The notes below the pieces were generated by a model. It searched no databases, was not told the origin of the DNA, and saw only the letters and a list, made by a program, of their open reading frames with translations. Shown here piece after piece: positions 7,069 through 13,323 of a stretch of DNA of 13,891 nucleotides. Position 1 is the stretch's first letter; each line of letters opens with the position of its first letter. The position numbers were made by a program, and so were the translations under genes. The stretch is from Rhodoluna sp. (GTDB lineage Bacteria > Actinomycetota > Actinomycetes > Actinomycetales > Microbacteriaceae): NCBI GenBank assembly GCA_016462375.1, contig JAEMTJ010000032.1, positions 1 through 13,891 on the forward strand, given 5' to 3'.

Positions 7069-7446
7069 TTGGCTTCTAGACCAGCCGGCACACTATATCG
7101 CGGCAAATTGGGCATGTGGACTTGGGTTTTACACCGCATTACCGGTGTTGGTATCTACTTCTTCTTGCTTGTCCACATTTTGGACACTGCCCTGGTGCGC
7201 GTCAGTGCAGAAGCCTACAACTCCGTGGTTGCTTCTTATAAAACCGAGATTATTGGTTTAGCTGAAATTGGCCTGGTTGGAGCAATTCTGTTCCACGCCT
7301 TCAACGGTATTCGTATCATTCTCATCGACTACTGGCGCAAGGGCGCTAAGTACCAGAACCAGATGTTCTGGGTAGTCCTAGTTATTTGGGTTGTGCTGAT
7401 GGCTGGGTTTATTCCTCGTCAACTGAGCAACATCTTTGGAGCGTAA
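7069..7446 (+). CDS. sdhC: Succinate dehydrogenase cytochrome b556 subunit
   Basis: Membrane anchor of respiratory complex II; with SdhD it holds haem b and the quinone site. 125 residues, three membrane helices at about 24-43, 62-84 and 98-117. The SdhC family signature HRITGVGIYFFLLVH lies at 22-36 and the haem-binding segment HAFNGIRIILID at 76-87, with His76 the probable haem ligand and Arg82 in the usual place. The start is TTG with AGGAGG 7 nt upstream. The sequence ends normally at TAA 7444-7446, 2 nt before sdhD. It is the first gene of the sdhCDAB operon, behind a palindromic leader. Motif and length agree with actinobacterial SdhC. Confidence 0.96.
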   Translation: MASRPAGTLYRGKLGMWTWVLHRITGVGIYFFLLVHILDTALVRVSAEAYNSVVASYKTEIIGLAEIGLVGAILFHAFNGIRIILIDYWRKGAKYQNQMFWVVLVIWVVLMAGFIPRQLSNIFGA

Positions 7447-7448
7447 TC

Positions 7449-7892
7449 ATGGCAATCATTATTGAACAACCAGATGCACCTCGCAGTCGCAAGGGCGCAC
7501 AGTGGGAAAAACGTGCCTGGATCTTCATGCGCGCATCAGGCATCATCCTGGTCTTCCTAATTATTGGTCACCTTTCGGTAAACCTAATTCTTCCAGAGCA
7601 TGGAGTTAAGGCTATCGACTTTGCTTTCGTTGCAGGTAAATGGGCTAGCCCATTCTGGCAGGTATACGACGGACTAATGCTTTGGCTAGCGCTAATTCAC
7701 GGCACCAACGGTATGAGAACTATTGTCAACGACTACACCGAACGTGAATGGCTACGCAAGAGTTTAAATATTGCGCTATGGGTCGTTGCAGCAACACTAA
7801 TTCTTTTGGGCACCTTGGTTATTACAACCTTCGATCCTTGCATCGACCCTAACGTTCACAACTATCTACCCGAACTAGTTTGTAAGGGTTAA
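7449..7892 (+). CDS. sdhD: Succinate dehydrogenase hydrophobic membrane anchor subunit
   Basis: Second membrane anchor of complex II, 147 residues, three membrane helices (about 27-47, 69-91, 104-127). The first helix contains RASGIILVFLIIGH (28-41). The second carries LMLWLALIHGTNGMRTIVNDY (76-96), with His84 and the H-x3-G-x-R pattern (Arg90) typical of SdhD, followed by Asp95-Tyr96 that in the family sit near the quinone site. The start is ATG 7449, two nt after the sdhC stop, with GGAG at 7438-7441. A longer in-frame reading from 7386 would overlap sdhC by 61 nt, adds a non-conserved peptide and is rejected. The short C-terminal tail after the last helix has two Cys (131, 145). Confidence 0.95.
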   Translation: MAIIIEQPDAPRSRKGAQWEKRAWIFMRASGIILVFLIIGHLSVNLILPEHGVKAIDFAFVAGKWASPFWQVYDGLMLWLALIHGTNGMRTIVNDYTEREWLRKSLNIALWVVAATLILLGTLVITTFDPCIDPNVHNYLPELVCKG

Positions 7893-7897
7893 AAGGA
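7893..7897 (+). promoter_or_regulatory. Shine-Dalgarno supporting the TTG start of sdhA
   Basis: AAGGA in the 10-nt gap after sdhD, 5 nt before TTG 7903. It supports TTG as the sdhA start, which gives the family-typical N-terminus. Confidence 0.75.
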
Positions 7898-7902
7898 ATA
7901 CA

Positions 7903-9657
7903 TTGTCAGAAGTCAAAGTCCATCACTACCAGTACGACGTAGTTATTGTCGGTGCCGGTGGAGCTGGTATGCGTGCAGCTATCGAAGCTGGCCCACACGT
8001 TAAGACTGCTGTTATCTCGAAGCTCTTCCCTACTCGTTCACACACAGGGGCAGCTCAAGGTGGTATGGCTGCAGCACTTGCAAACGTTGAAGAAGATAAC
8101 TGGGAATGGCATACTTTCGACACAGTTAAAGGTGGCGACTACCTAGTTGACCAAGACGCTGCAGAGATTCTTGCTAAAGAATCTGTTCAGGCTGTTATAG
8201 ATCTTGAGAACATGGGTCTTCCATTCAACAGAACACCTGATGGCAAGATCGACCAGAGAAGATTTGGTGGACACACTCGTGACCACGGTAAAGCTCCGGT
8301 TAGAAGATCTTGTTATGCAGCTGACCGTACCGGTCACATGATTCTGCAGACCTTGTATCAAAACTGCGTAAAGCTAGGCATCGAGTTCTATAACGAGTTC
8401 TATGTTTTAGACCTTGTTATGAATACTGTCGATGGAGTTGAAAGACCAGCCGCTGTTGTTGCCTATGAACTAGCTACCGGTGAACTACATGTATTCCAAG
8501 GTAAGTCAATTGTTTTTGCTACCGGTGGTTTCGGAAAGATCTTCAAGACAACTTCAAACGCACACACCTTGACCGGTGATGGTGTTGGCATCATTTATCG
8601 CAAAGGCCTTCCACTAGAAGACATGGAGTTCTATCAATTCCACCCAACCGGCCTAGCCGGTCTTGGTATTTTGCTTTCAGAAGCGGCTCGTGGTGAAGGT
8701 GCAATCCTTCGTAACTCGTCTGGAGAAAGATTCATGGAACGTTACGCACCAACCATCAAAGACCTAGCGCCTAGAGACATGATTGCTCGTGCAATGGCTA
8801 ACGAAGTCCGTGAAGGTAGAGGATCGGGCCCTAACAAGGACTACGTTCTTCTAGACCTTACTCACCTAGAGCCTGCTGTTATCGATGCAAAGCTTCCTGA
8901 CATCACTGAATTTGCTAGAACTTACCTAGGTGTTGAGCCTTACACAGAACCAGTTCCAGTATTCCCTACTGCTCACTATGCAATGGGTGGAATTCCTACC
9001 AACATCAAGGCAGAGGTTCTAAGAGATAACACCACAGTAGTCCCTGGTCTTTATGCAGCTGGTGAATGTGCCTGTGTTTCTGTGCACGGTGCTAACCGTC
9101 TAGGCACCAACTCACTTCTGGACATCAACGTCTTCGGCAAGCGCGCTGGCATCTATGCAGTTGAGTATGCCAAGGACGCTCAGTTTGTTGAGGTGCCTCA
9201 AGACGCTATCGCCGAAACAGTGAAGCTAATTGAACACATGCGTAATGCCACCGGCACAGAGAAGATCGCTGTTATCCGTAAAGAACTTCAAGAAACTATG
9301 GATAAGAATGCTCAGGTTTATAGAACTGAAGAATCTTTAAACGAAGCGCTTGAGAAAATTAAAGAACTTCGTAAGCGATACGAAAACATTCAAGTTCAAG
9401 ACCGCGGTATGAGATTCAATACAGACCTACTAGAAGCAATCGAACTTGGCTTCTTACTTGACCTTGCTGAAGTGCTAGCGTTCACCGCCCGTGAACGCAG
9501 AGAGTCCCGCGGTGGACACTTCCGTGAGGACTATGAAACTCGTAACGATGAGAAGTTCATGGTGCACTCAATGGCATACAAAACCGATAACGAGATCAAG
9601 ATCGGCTGGAAGCCAGTGACAATTACCAACTACCCACCGATGGAGCGTAAGTACTAA
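7903..9657 (+). CDS. sdhA: Succinate dehydrogenase flavoprotein subunit
   Basis: Catalytic subunit of complex II on the inner face of the membrane: oxidises succinate to fumarate with covalently bound FAD and passes electrons to SdhB. 584 residues, the normal length. FAD dinucleotide fold VVIVGAGGAGMRAA (13-26); SHTGAAQGG (46-54) with His47 as the covalent FAD attachment site. Substrate and catalytic residues are His247 (HPTG), Arg291 (PRDMIARA), His358 (TAHYAMGG) and Arg399 (GANRLGTNSLLD). The conserved ARERRESRGGHFRED lies at 529-543 in the helical/C-terminal domain. The start is TTG supported by AAGGA. Its TAA shares one base with the sdhB ATG (TAATG), implying coupled translation. All active-site residues expected for a working enzyme are present. 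AGA and CTA codons are conspicuous. Confidence 0.98.
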   Translation: MSEVKVHHYQYDVVIVGAGGAGMRAAIEAGPHVKTAVISKLFPTRSHTGAAQGGMAAALANVEEDNWEWHTFDTVKGGDYLVDQDAAEILAKESVQAVIDLENMGLPFNRTPDGKIDQRRFGGHTRDHGKAPVRRSCYAADRTGHMILQTLYQNCVKLGIEFYNEFYVLDLVMNTVDGVERPAAVVAYELATGELHVFQGKSIVFATGGFGKIFKTTSNAHTLTGDGVGIIYRKGLPLEDMEFYQFHPTGLAGLGILLSEAARGEGAILRNSSGERFMERYAPTIKDLAPRDMIARAMANEVREGRGSGPNKDYVLLDLTHLEPAVIDAKLPDITEFARTYLGVEPYTEPVPVFPTAHYAMGGIPTNIKAEVLRDNTTVVPGLYAAGECACVSVHGANRLGTNSLLDINVFGKRAGIYAVEYAKDAQFVEVPQDAIAETVKLIEHMRNATGTEKIAVIRKELQETMDKNAQVYRTEESLNEALEKIKELRKRYENIQVQDRGMRFNTDLLEAIELGFLLDLAEVLAFTARERRESRGGHFREDYETRNDEKFMVHSMAYKTDNEIKIGWKPVTITNYPPMERKY

Positions 9658-10406
9658 TGAGAACAGCAGGTGAGTCCGTCAAGGTAATCGGAGAAGTGCC
9701 ATCTTTTCAGGTGACCCTAATTGTTCGTCGTTTCGATCCTGAAAATGATGTTGAACCTAAGTGGCAGGATTTCGATGTCACCGTTCACGGCACCGACAGA
9801 GTGCTAGATGCCCTTCACAAAATCAAGTGGGAACTTGATGGAAGCCTCACTTTCAGAAGATCTTGTGCCCACGGTGTCTGTGGTTCTGATGCGATGCGCA
9901 TCAACGGTAGAAACCGATTGGCCTGTAAGACTCTGATTAAAGATCTAGATATCACTCAGCCAATCTATGTTGAACCAATCAAGGGCCTAAAGGTTGAAAA
10001 AGACTTGGTCGTAGACATGAACCCGTTCTATCAGGCATACCGTGATGTCAAACCTTTCCTAATTGCATCTGACTCACCAAAGGCGGAACGTCTTCAGTCG
10101 CCAGAAGAACGTGCAAGATTTGATGACACCACCAAGTGCATCCTCTGTGCTGCCTGCACAACCTCATGCCCGGTGTTCTGGACGGATAACCAATACTTTG
10201 GCCCAGCAGCCATCGTGAACGCTCACCGCTTTATCTTTGATTCAAGAGATGAAGCAGCTGAGGTAAGACTAGACATCCTGAACGACAAAGAAGGCGTCTG
10301 GCGTTGCCGAACTACATTTAACTGCACCGAAGCCTGCCCAAGAGGCATTGAAGTTACCAAGGCTATTGCCGAAGTAAAGCAAGCGGTCCTTCGCGGCCGT
10401 GTCTAG
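9657..10406 (+). CDS. sdhB: Succinate dehydrogenase iron-sulfur subunit
   Basis: Electron-transfer subunit of complex II carrying three Fe-S clusters between FAD and quinone. 249 residues. [2Fe-2S] ligands are Cys70, Cys75, Asp78 and Cys90 (SCAHGVCGSD ... LAC); an Asp at the third position is also found in E. coli SdhB, so it is not a defect. The [4Fe-4S] cluster uses Cys161, Cys164, Cys167 and Cys227. The [3Fe-4S] cluster uses Cys171, Cys217 and Cys223. CPVFW (171-175) supplies the Trp region near the quinone site. ATG 9657 overlaps the sdhA stop by one base; GGAG at 9642-9645 is the likely ribosome site. Last gene of sdhCDAB; the next gene starts 68 nt later and seems to have its own promoter. 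Confidence 0.97.
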   Translation: MRTAGESVKVIGEVPSFQVTLIVRRFDPENDVEPKWQDFDVTVHGTDRVLDALHKIKWELDGSLTFRRSCAHGVCGSDAMRINGRNRLACKTLIKDLDITQPIYVEPIKGLKVEKDLVVDMNPFYQAYRDVKPFLIASDSPKAERLQSPEERARFDDTTKCILCAACTTSCPVFWTDNQYFGPAAIVNAHRFIFDSRDEAAEVRLDILNDKEGVWRCRTTFNCTEACPRGIEVTKAIAEVKQAVLRGRV

Positions 10407-10440
10407 GCTGGGAAAATCCTAGAAACAACCAGTGTTACCT

Positions 10441-10468
10441 TTGCATTTAAACATCTCAAACATAGGCT
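10441..10468 (+). promoter_or_regulatory. Probable leaderless promoter of the Rieske-type gene
   Basis: TTGCAT (10441-10446) and TAGGCT (10463-10468) are 16 nt apart. The last -10 base is 6 nt before ATG 10475, so transcription would start at or next to the A of the start codon. No Shine-Dalgarno sequence is visible in the sdhB-Rieske gap, which fits a leaderless mRNA. Confidence 0.5.
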
Positions 10469-10474
10469 TATCAC

Positions 10475-10945
10475 ATGACTGAAAAAGACCATGGGTGCAG
10501 AACAAATGCCAAGCCAGCTGGTAAAGAACCTCTTGGCCTATCTCGCCGAAACCTCTTTTCAGCAATCGCAATCGCTGCTGGAAGCATAGGGCTCAGCTCT
10601 ATAGCAACATCGGCACAAGCGGCTAGCAAGAAATACAAAGTCTGCGCTACGAAGGATATCAAAGTTGGTGGCGGCAGCATCTTCAAGATAAGCGCGGCGG
10701 GTGGAATCCAAATCATGGTCACTCAACCAAAGCCAGGTGTCTTCAGAGCATTCAATCCGGCTTGCACTCACCAAGGCATTAGATTGAGCAAAATCGCCGG
10801 CTCAAACATCCTTTGCGAAAAAGGCCACGGAGCTGCGTTCGATACCACTACTGGAAAAGTGACGAGAGGGCCAGCACAGATAGCTCTTCAGAAATACACT
10901 TTGACAGTCGAAAACAAATCTCTTTACGTCACTCTCAATTCTTAA
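10475..10945 (+). CDS. Tat-exported Rieske-type [2Fe-2S] protein with C-x3-H second motif
   Basis: Small exported electron-transfer protein, 156 residues; physiological partner unknown. The N-terminus has a twin-arginine signal, SRRNLF (23-28), followed by a hydrophobic Ala-rich stretch and a likely cut after AQA (about 49), so it would fold with its cluster in the cytoplasm and be exported. The Rieske domain shows FNPACTHQG (93-101) with ligand pair Cys97/His99, and LCEKGHGAAFD (113-123) with Cys114/His118. The usual second motif is C-x2-H; here it is C-x3-H. The two extra Cys that form the disulfide in high-potential bc1-type Rieske proteins (CTHxGC, CPCHG) are missing: Ile102 is at the first position and no Cys lies at the second. 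It is therefore unlikely to be a QcrA-type subunit. It follows sdhB but probably has its own leaderless promoter, and its 3' end overlaps the convergent enzyme I gene by 11 nt. Confidence 0.85.
   Translation: MTEKDHGCRTNAKPAGKEPLGLSRRNLFSAIAIAAGSIGLSSIATSAQAASKKYKVCATKDIKVGGGSIFKISAAGGIQIMVTQPKPGVFRAFNPACTHQGIRLSKIAGSNILCEKGHGAAFDTTTGKVTRGPAQIALQKYTLTVENKSLYVTLNS
10935..10945. other. 11-bp convergent overlap of Rieske and ptsI stop regions
   Basis: The plus-strand Rieske gene ends with TAA at 10943-10945 and the minus-strand ptsI ends with TGA at 10937-10935, so the last codons overlap tail to tail. A small palindrome TCTTAAGA (10940-10947) lies across the junction. No terminator hairpin is visible for either gene, so read-through would create antisense RNA over the other. 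Confidence 0.85.
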
Positions 10946-12473
10946 GAGTTCTAATTAATCCAGGCAGCAGAGCAGGTGACAGGCTAAGGCTTGTCACCCC
11001 ATAGTGAATAAACAGTTTTGCTGAAATGGGATCACTCGCAGCTTCACCACAAATACCAACTGGCTTACCTAGATTCTTAGCGACAGTGATGACTCTCTCA
11101 ATCAGAGTAAGCACTTCTGGTCTTCTGACATCGCTCAAACTAATAGCAGAGTTGGCCCGATCAAGACCAAGTGTGTATTGAGTTAGATCATTAGTTCCAA
11201 TACTGACAAAATCAACAACGCTGAGAATTTCTGCTAGAACATCTTCCCGACAAACCTCAGGCACTTCGATCATCACGCCAACCTTGGTAAGTCCATAGCC
11301 TTTAGCCATTGACACAAACTGTTTTGCTTGTTCACTAGTCGTAATCATTGGGGCCATCACCCATAGCTCAGCCTCAGGGTGGTGCTTTGAGCTTTCCGCT
11401 AAAGCTTCCAGTTGAGTTTCCAAGACAACAGGGTTTGCAAGTAATGCCTGGAAGCCGCGGTTAGCATACTTACCGCTCTCAGTAAGGGTCAGGAATGGCA
11501 GTGGCTTATCGGTATCGAGGTCTAAGACACGAGCAATAACTCGCTTGTTCGCAAAGGCTGAGAGCAATCTTGAATACTCTAGGACCTGTTCTCTAAGGGA
11601 GGGTGACTTTTTTGCGCCTAAGAACAACAGTTCAGTTCTAAATAGGCCAACTCCCTGAGCACCAAAGGCCAATGCTGAATCGGCTTCAGAGGAAGAGCCC
11701 AGGTTTGCATAAAGCTCAACACCCAGATCCTGACCAGAGACAACTACCGAAGTAATCACCTTTACAACCGCATCTTCATATTGAGCAATTTCTAGCTCAT
11801 CTGGATTTACTAAAACTTGACCGCTACTTGAATCAACTATCAGCTGGTCCCCGCCTTTGATCAGCTCGGCACCCAAAACTGAAACAATCGTTGGCAGATT
11901 AGCCGCTCTCGCCAGAATGGCAGTGTGAGAAGTCGCACTTCCAGAACTGATAACTAAACCCACTATTGCAGTTCCCTGAAGCCGTGACATCTCAATGGGC
12001 CCGACTGAATCTGCTACCAATACAAAAGGTTCATTTGGAAACTGAGTTTCATGTTCACCACTTAGAACTTGTATTACTCGATCACCAAGTTCTTCAACAT
12101 CGGCTGCTCTGGCCGCAAAATATTCGCCTAGGGACGAAAGTGCTTTGGCCGCTCCCGCAAAAGCGCCGGCAACTGCTCTTTGTGAGTTTGCCCCATCAGC
12201 TAACCGTTCTTTGATACCTGCCAATAAAGAGGGGTCGCTAAGTGTAAGTCTTAGCGCATCTAAAATATCCGCGCTCTCTTCATCGACACCTTTAGCCGAA
12301 TCGGTGAGGTCTGTCTCTACCTGAGCGATAGCCGCGCTAATCGCTAGCAGCCCTCTTGAACTACCTGCTTTATCGCTGTCCCATGACACTCGCCTAGCTG
12401 TGGTGTATTTGAAGGCAGGGCCGATGGCAATGCCTGTGCCGACACCGGCACCAACTAATACGCGTTCGCTCAC
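10935..12473 (-). CDS. ptsI: PTS enzyme I (phosphoenolpyruvate-protein phosphotransferase), short C-terminus
   Basis: Cytoplasmic enzyme that takes phosphate from PEP and passes it to HPr, first step of the PTS. 512 residues against about 556-575 in common relatives. The N-terminal half is intact: an Ala-rich HPr-binding helical region (about 40-140) and the swivelling phosphohistidine motif SGSATSHTAILAR (177-189) with His183. The PEP-binding barrel has GLFRTE (276-281), LDLDTDKPLPF (317-327, usually LDxGxDKPLP), APMITT (374-379), GVMIEVPE (399-406), SIGTNDLTQYTLGLDRAN (424-441) and GICGEAASDP (473-482) with catalytic Cys475. Only 37 residues follow Cys475, against about 73 in E. coli, so the final helices are absent. 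The start is GTG 12473, with no Shine-Dalgarno, from a probable leaderless promoter shared with xthA. No HPr or EII gene is in the window. Confidence 0.93.
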   Translation of the reverse strand: MSERVLVGAGVGTGIAIGPAFKYTTARRVSWDSDKAGSSRGLLAISAAIAQVETDLTDSAKGVDEESADILDALRLTLSDPSLLAGIKERLADGANSQRAVAGAFAGAAKALSSLGEYFAARAADVEELGDRVIQVLSGEHETQFPNEPFVLVADSVGPIEMSRLQGTAIVGLVISSGSATSHTAILARAANLPTIVSVLGAELIKGGDQLIVDSSSGQVLVNPDELEIAQYEDAVVKVITSVVVSGQDLGVELYANLGSSSEADSALAFGAQGVGLFRTELLFLGAKKSPSLREQVLEYSRLLSAFANKRVIARVLDLDTDKPLPFLTLTESGKYANRGFQALLANPVVLETQLEALAESSKHHPEAELWVMAPMITTSEQAKQFVSMAKGYGLTKVGVMIEVPEVCREDVLAEILSVVDFVSIGTNDLTQYTLGLDRANSAISLSDVRRPEVLTLIERVITVAKNLGKPVGICGEAASDPISAKLFIHYGVTSLSLSPALLPGLIRTLKN

Positions 12474-12475
12474 CA

Positions 12476-12504
12476 GACAAGTCTAAGTTCACCTTAAACT
12501 TGTC
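12476..12504. promoter_or_regulatory. Symmetric bidirectional leaderless promoter for ptsI and xthA
   Basis: A 29-bp near-perfect palindrome centred at 12490: GACAAGT (12476-12482) mirrors ACTTGTC (12498-12504), and TAAG (12484-12487) mirrors CTTA (12493-12496). The only arm mismatch is 12483/12497. It contains TAAACT (12495-12500) for the plus strand and TAGACT (12485-12480) for the minus strand. Each ends exactly 6 nt before its start codon, ATG 12507 for xthA and GTG 12473 for ptsI. Neither gene has a ribosome-binding sequence, so both mRNAs would be leaderless. No clear -35 is seen on either side. The dyad could also be an operator. Confidence 0.6.
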
Positions 12505-12506
12505 CC

Positions 12507-13322
12507 ATGCCCAAAGCCTCGGTAAAAGTAGTGACCATCAACGTCAACGGTGTTAGAGCCGCCTACCGTAAAGGCTTTGCGGACTGGGTAAAGGCTGAAT
12601 CCCCAGACATTATCGCTCTTCAGGAAGTCAGAGCAGACACTACAGATCTTGAAGAGATCTTCGCTGAGGTGCCAGGTGGCCCGTGGCACATCCTTCACGA
12701 CAACGCGTCTGCCAAGGGCAGAGCTGGTGTTGCTGTTGTCTCTAAAGTAAAGGCAGTTGCTTCTAGAACCGAATTAGGTCCTAAAGCTTTTGATAGTGCT
12801 GGCAGATGGCTAGAAGCTGACTTCAAGTTTGGCTCTAAGACCTTCACAGTGATCAGCACCTATGTTCACTCAGGTGAAGTTGATACCCCTAAGCAAGTTG
12901 AGAAATACAAGTTCCTAGACGCCATGACCAAAAGAATGGCACTGCTACTAAAAGAAGGTGGGCTAACTGTTGTTGTTGGGGATCTAAACGTCGGTCACAC
13001 CGAACTAGATATCAAAAACTGGAAAGGAAACCTTAAGAATGCTGGCTTCCTTCCTGAAGAACGTGCATACTTCGACACTTGGATGCATGGACAAGGCTGG
13101 GTAGATCTAGGTCGAGCAGCCCATCCAGAAACCCCCGGCCCATACACCTGGTGGTCTTACAGAGGTCAGGCCTTTGATACCGATACCGGCTGGAGAATCG
13201 ACTATCAGATCGCAACTCCAAAGCTTGCAAAGATAGCAAGTAATTACAAGGTGCACCGAGCCGCTAGTTACGATACCCGTTTCACAGACCATTCCCCCGT
13301 AGTTGTTGAGTACGCTATCTAA
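12507..13322 (+). CDS. xthA: Exodeoxyribonuclease III (AP endonuclease family)
   Basis: DNA repair nuclease of the exonuclease III / EEP fold: cuts at abasic sites and removes 3'-blocking groups in base-excision repair. 271 residues, the usual size. Catalytic motifs in order: TINVNGVRA (10-18) with Asn12/Asn14; ALQEVR (37-42) with metal-binding Glu40; STYVHSG (117-123) with Tyr119; VGDLNVGH (157-164) with Asp159 and Asn161; GWRIDYQ (228-234) with Asp232; and FTDHSPV (259-265) with Asp261-His262. ATG 12507 follows TAAACT by 6 nt and has no ribosome site, pointing to leaderless translation from the divergent promoter shared with ptsI. Its TAA is 1 nt before the trpS ATG, so the two are probably co-transcribed. 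Confidence 0.96.
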   Translation: MPKASVKVVTINVNGVRAAYRKGFADWVKAESPDIIALQEVRADTTDLEEIFAEVPGGPWHILHDNASAKGRAGVAVVSKVKAVASRTELGPKAFDSAGRWLEADFKFGSKTFTVISTYVHSGEVDTPKQVEKYKFLDAMTKRMALLLKEGGLTVVVGDLNVGHTELDIKNWKGNLKNAGFLPEERAYFDTWMHGQGWVDLGRAAHPETPGPYTWWSYRGQAFDTDTGWRIDYQIATPKLAKIASNYKVHRAASYDTRFTDHSPVVVEYAI

Positions 13323-13323
13323 C

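Noticed and set aside
7386..7448. Longer sdhD reading frame starting inside sdhC
   Set aside because: The extra peptide is out-of-frame sdhC sequence, and ATG 7449 has GGAG at correct spacing.
9864..9930. Missing third Cys in the [2Fe-2S] motif of SdhB
   Set aside because: Asp at this position (Asp78) is a known ligand variant, as in E. coli SdhB. It is not a defect.
10403..10422. CTAGG/CCTAG hairpin after sdhB as an operon terminator
   Set aside because: Only 5 bp with a 10-nt loop, overlapping the stop codon, and with no U-tract; too weak to call.
10830..10842. Frameshift in the A-rich run as the cause of the odd Rieske spacing
   Set aside because: The frame is open before and after with conserved features on both sides (CTHQG before, GAAFD after). 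The change is one whole codon, so a single-base indel cannot explain it.
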